From Deltaproteobacteria bacterium (GTDB lineage Bacteria > Desulfobacterota > Binatia > UBA9968), in assembly GCA_005879435.1 (NCBI GenBank), contig VBKX01000073.1:10290-19776 (forward strand): a DNA stretch of 9,487 bases. Reading direction: 5' to 3'. The notes under the pieces were generated by a model, which saw only the letters and a list, made by a program, of their open reading frames with translations, had not been told where the DNA came from and searched no databases. This document shows, piece after piece, positions 6,572-9,487 of the stretch. The stretch's first letter is position 1. Each line of letters starts with the position of its first letter. The position numbers were made by a program, and so were the translations under genes.

Positions 6572-7934
6572 ATCTGAGGCCGAGCCGAGTTGGGATAACG
6601 TCCTTGTGCTGCAAACGAGTTTTCTCGGTGATACGGTATTGACTGTCCCGCTGATTGCCGAGCTTAAGCGCCGCTTCCCCGTAAAGAAACTGACCGTACT
6701 CTGTCAGCCTGCGAGCCGGGAGCTTTTGCTCGATCATCCGGCCATCGATGAAATCATCGTTGACGACAAAAACCAGTCGGATCGCGGAGTCCGCGGTCTG
6801 CGCGTCAAGGCGGCGGTCCTCAGAGCAAAGCGTTTCACGGTTGCGCTAACGCCGCACAAATCTCTTCGGAGCGCGTTGCTGCTTTACCTCGCGGAAATAC
6901 CGTGCCGGGTTGGTTTTCGCCAGAGTCGTGGCTGGTTTTTATTTCACCACCGCGTCGAGCGCGATCCGCGCCGCCATGACGTCGAACGGAATCTTTCGAT
7001 TTTACAAGCTTTCGGTGTGCGCATCGAGGAGTGCCATCGCGCCCTCGATCTCCCTGTGAATGCGACTGTTCAAGATACGGTGAATCAAAAACTGCGGGCG
7101 CTCGGTATCAGCGAGGCTCACAAGGTCGTAGGCATCAACCCGGGCTCCGTGTGGTCGACCAAACGCTGGTCGAGCGCGGGATTTGCCGAATTGATAGCGC
7201 TCCTGAAGAAAGAGTTCGCTTGTCAAGTTTTGCTTTTTGGAGGACCCGAGGATGCGGCTGTCGTCGAAGACGTGCAAAGACGATGCGGCGCAGCCGCAAT
7301 TAATTTGGTCGGTCAGGTCAGCTTGCGTGAGCTCGCGGCGGCGATAAGCCGCTGCACGGTGTTTGTGTCGAACGATAGCGCTCCCATGCATGTCGCGGTA
7401 GCGCGAAGGGTGCCCACAGTGGCGATTTTTTGCGCCACAACTCCTGAACTGGGGTTTTTCCCGTACACCTTCGATGCGATCGTTATCGGGCGCGGTATCT
7501 CTTGCCGCCCTTGCGCCGCGCACGGCGGGCGCCGTTGTCCGTTGGGCGGAGCCGAATGTATCCACGAAATTGGCGCCCTCGGAGTGTTCGAATGCGTGCG
7601 CAAACTGTTGAGCGCTAAACAGCGCAGCGCTCCGTCAGCCCGCCGTTCTTTTGAACCTGACCGAGTGACAATTTGCAACCTCAGCTCGAACAGGGAAAGG
7701 TCGCCGCACCACGGATGCGGCGAACCTCCGATCACGGCATGTGGATCGAAAAATTGGCGTGGGGCGCAATTCCCGACGGCTTTAAAAGGATTGTCGATGC
7801 CCGAGGCTGTCGGTTGGTTGTCCGCCAAGACCAAGCGGCGCATATTGATTTTTCCATATGCCGAGATGATCCAAATGCCGTTGCCGACGCCAGTCGTTAT
7901 CAGGGACGCGGCGTCTTGCAGTCGGTTAAGCTAG
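6552..7934 (+). CDS. waaF: ADP-heptose:LPS heptosyltransferase, WaaF-like (GT9), with an abnormal C-terminal run-on
   Basis: The first 356 or so residues are a complete GT9 heptosyltransferase, which moves L-glycero-D-manno-heptose from ADP-heptose to the LPS inner core on the cytoplasmic side. The catalytic Asp is D27 in QTSFLGDTVLTVPL. NPGSVWSTKRW (196-206) carries the conserved Lys K204, SNDSAPMHVA (273-282) is the donor-binding block, and a Cys-rich stretch CRPCAAHGGRRCP (318-330) is typical of WaaF. It starts at ATG 6552 inside the end of the Trm112-like gene. The family usually ends near residue 350, here about 7620. The open frame continues for about 100 more residues to 7934 with no family resemblance, overlapping the kinase gene in another frame. 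One extra T in TTTT at 7649-7652 would create a TGA at once and give a protein of about 367 residues. The true end is therefore probably near 7654. Confidence 0.88.
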   Translation: MKRSIYRSEAEPSWDNVLVLQTSFLGDTVLTVPLIAELKRRFPVKKLTVLCQPASRELLLDHPAIDEIIVDDKNQSDRGVRGLRVKAAVLRAKRFTVALTPHKSLRSALLLYLAEIPCRVGFRQSRGWFLFHHRVERDPRRHDVERNLSILQAFGVRIEECHRALDLPVNATVQDTVNQKLRALGISEAHKVVGINPGSVWSTKRWSSAGFAELIALLKKEFACQVLLFGGPEDAAVVEDVQRRCGAAAINLVGQVSLRELAAAISRCTVFVSNDSAPMHVAVARRVPTVAIFCATTPELGFFPYTFDAIVIGRGISCRPCAAHGGRRCPLGGAECIHEIGALGVFECVRKLLSAKQRSAPSARRSFEPDRVTICNLSSNRERSPHHGCGEPPITACGSKNWRGAQFPTALKGLSMPEAVGWLSAKTKRRILIFPYAEMIQMPLPTPVVIRDAASCSRLS

Positions 7935-8506
7935 CGCACGGAGAGACGGCACTTATTCGTCTGTATCGCCACGGCGGTTTTTTTCGCGGCGTCACGGGCG
8001 AGACATTTTTCACCTGGCCGCCGCGGCCGTTTCGTGAGCTCGCGATCACCGAGGAGTTGCGCCGGCGTGGGCTGCGCACGGTCGAAGTGTACGCGGCCTG
8101 CGTAAGCCGGCCGGTGGGACCGTTTTACCGGGGTTGGCTGATAACAAAACAATTGGTCGGCGCGGAAGATCTTTGGTCGGCATTTCAAAGTGGAATGATT
8201 CAACGCGTTGGTTTAGAGGTAGCCTTGCGCGCCGTCGCCGAGAGCATTCGCGCGATGCATCGGGAAGGCATCTATCACGCTGATCTCAATTTGAAAAATT
8301 TACTCTTACGCGTCGAGGAGCACGGCGTAGCGTGCTACGTCATCGATTATGACAAGGCCAGGTTCTTTTTGGGCAGGTTGCCTGATGCGATGGCCAACAG
8401 GAATCTCACTCGCTTAGGGCGTTCCGTCGGTCGGCTCGATCCCGAGCAGAAGTTTTTTCCGCCGGTGGCTTGGCGCGAGTTTGTCAGTTTTTACCATGCA
8501 GCCTAA
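7715..8506 (+). CDS. LPS core sugar kinase of the Kdo/WaaP family (KdkA-like)
   Basis: This is a protein-kinase-like enzyme that phosphorylates a sugar, Kdo or heptose, of the LPS inner core using ATP. Numbered from ATG 7715 (263 residues), RLYRHGGFFRGVTGETFFTW (82-101) and PPRPFRELAITEELRRRGL (102-120) are typical of the Kdo/WaaP family. The catalytic loop HADLNLKN is at 188-195 and the metal-binding DYDKAR at 211-216. The start is uncertain. The frame opens at TTG 7673 (277 residues), and ATG 7715 and ATG 7739 also fit; none has a strong ribosome site. Conserved sequence begins near IPDGFKRIV, downstream of all three. It lies between two heptosyltransferases, and its stop overlaps the next start by 11 bases. 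KdkA and WaaP act on different sugars, and the sequence does not settle which applies here. Confidence 0.88.
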   Translation: MRRTSDHGMWIEKLAWGAIPDGFKRIVDARGCRLVVRQDQAAHIDFSICRDDPNAVADASRYQGRGVLQSVKLAHGETALIRLYRHGGFFRGVTGETFFTWPPRPFRELAITEELRRRGLRTVEVYAACVSRPVGPFYRGWLITKQLVGAEDLWSAFQSGMIQRVGLEVALRAVAESIRAMHREGIYHADLNLKNLLLRVEEHGVACYVIDYDKARFFLGRLPDAMANRNLTRLGRSVGRLDPEQKFFPPVAWREFVSFYHAA

Positions 8507-9487
8507 GACGCTCAAGTTTGACCCGAAAAAGATCCTTATAATTTTGCACGGATCGATCGGCGACGTCACCCGGGCTTTGCCCTTGGCCGACTCCTTGCGT
8601 CAAGGGTTTCCCCGCGCTTTTCTGGCTTGGTCGGTCGAACCGCTATCGCTGCCCTTGCTTAAGGACAATCCCACCATCGACGAGATCATCGTCTTCGACC
8701 GCTCGCGCTGGTGGACGACGTTTGGACGCTTTCTCGCGCGTATTCGGGCTGAGCAATTTGATCTCGTGCTCGATCTGCAGCGACATTTTAAGAGCGGTTT
8801 TATCAGTCGGTGGTCCGGTGCGGGTCAACGTATAGGCTTTGGCCGCCGCGATGGTAAGGAATTGAATTGGCTTTTTAATAATCGACACATCGACACGCAG
8901 GGTGACACGTTCTCAAAGCTTGATCACTATATGCAATTTGCCGACTATCTCGGCGTACTGCGCGCGCCGCTGGAATGGAATTTTTATCTAAGCGCAGCAG
9001 AATGGAGCGCCGTCGAAAACCACCTCTCCGGCGTTCGCCCGCGATTTGCGGTCCTGTTTGTCGGCACCCGCTGGGAAAGCAAAAATTGGTTTGCGACTCA
9101 AATGGCTCGGTGCGTCGAAATCCTTAATCACGATCATCGCCTTGATGTTGTTCTGCTCGGCGGGAAAGAAGATCAAGCGTTGGCCTTGGAGGCGGCAACC
9201 AAGGCGCGCGTCGTTGTCACCAACCTGGTAGGACGCACCTTGCTTCGCGAAGCGATTGGGATAATCGATAAGGCCCAGCTGGCCGTGGGTCCGGACACCG
9301 GGCTAATGCACATCGCCGCGGCCGTGCGAACTCCGGTGATTTCACTTTGGGGAGCAACCAACCCTCAACGCACGGGCCCGTACGGCTTTGGCGATCTGGT
9401 GATCCAAGGGCAAGCGCCCTGCGTGCCGTGCAATCGTAGACGATGCAGCATCTGGCGTGTTTGTATGAAGTCTATTTCAGTCGAACA
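8496..9487 (+). CDS. waaC: ADP-heptose:LPS heptosyltransferase, WaaC-like (GT9), partial at the window end
   Basis: From ATG 8496 the frame stays open to the window end (330 full codons plus two bases), so the C-terminus is missing. It is a GT9 heptosyltransferase. ILIILHGSIGDVTRALPLAD carries the catalytic Asp D23, LAWSVEPL (43-50) resembles the WaaC-type WVVE stretch, and TRWESKNW (191-198) holds the conserved Lys K196. The donor block VGPDTGLMHIAAAVRTPVIS (264-283) includes D267, and a Cys-rich segment CVPCNRRRC (309-317) follows. The WaaC assignment, the enzyme adding the first heptose to Kdo, is a best guess; another GT9 position in the core is possible. It overlaps the kinase gene by 11 bases, which suggests coupled translation. 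Only a few residues are likely missing, since the family usually has about 320-350. Confidence 0.9.
   Translation, partial: MQPKTLKFDPKKILIILHGSIGDVTRALPLADSLRQGFPRAFLAWSVEPLSLPLLKDNPTIDEIIVFDRSRWWTTFGRFLARIRAEQFDLVLDLQRHFKSGFISRWSGAGQRIGFGRRDGKELNWLFNNRHIDTQGDTFSKLDHYMQFADYLGVLRAPLEWNFYLSAAEWSAVENHLSGVRPRFAVLFVGTRWESKNWFATQMARCVEILNHDHRLDVVLLGGKEDQALALEAATKARVVVTNLVGRTLLREAIGIIDKAQLAVGPDTGLMHIAAAVRTPVISLWGATNPQRTGPYGFGDLVIQGQAPCVPCNRRRCSIWRVCMKSISVE

Noticed and set aside
7002..7565. Long open frame on the - strand (187 codons) within waaF
   Set aside because: It lies fully antisense to a clear GT9 coding region, has a basic, low-complexity composition and no recognisable motif. It is a shadow of the real gene in G+C-rich codons.
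7313..7843. Open frame on the - strand (176 codons) across the waaF end
   Set aside because: It is antisense to the GT9 donor-binding region, with no motif and no start signal.

Overview
This window is a Gram-negative lipopolysaccharide (LPS) gene cluster. All ten or eleven coding regions lie on the + strand, mostly packed end to end. The order is lpxB (last 20 codons only) - msbA (in two frames) - waaA - lpxK - sugar-nucleotide epimerase - two-domain VOC protein - Trm112/YcaR-like zinc-ribbon protein - waaF-like heptosyltransferase - Kdo/WaaP-family LPS kinase - waaC-like heptosyltransferase (cut by the window end). The gene order and protein character resemble deltaproteobacterial-type or related soil lineages, but the sequence alone does not fix a taxon. 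No rRNA, tRNA, mobile element or CRISPR array was seen.

Region 1 (1-4223) holds the lipid A and Kdo steps. LpxB makes the lipid A disaccharide, LpxK adds the 4'-phosphate, WaaA adds Kdo, and MsbA flips the finished lipid across the inner membrane. MsbA is not one open frame. The membrane domain ends at a UGA at 1050-1052, and the intact ATPase domain continues in the +1 frame.

Region 2 (4224-6571) starts with the largest gene-free gap in the window (about 220 bases), which contains an imperfect hairpin. It then holds an NAD-dependent SDR epimerase, a VOC (glyoxalase-fold) protein with no obvious LPS role, and a 55-residue Trm112-like protein. Relatives of that small protein (YcaR) sit beside lpxK in enterobacteria.

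Region 3 (6552-9487) holds inner-core assembly: two GT9 heptosyltransferases with a sugar kinase between them. The first heptosyltransferase frame runs about 100 residues past its expected end and overlaps the kinase gene out of frame. One missing T in a short T run would explain this.

Taken together, the genes would build and export a Kdo-heptose-phosphate inner core on lipid A. The main points for a second look are the two reading-frame anomalies (msbA and waaF), the VOC protein inside the operon, and the hairpin ahead of the epimerase. I did not find a convincing new multi-gene system; the window is mostly a recognisable LPS operon.
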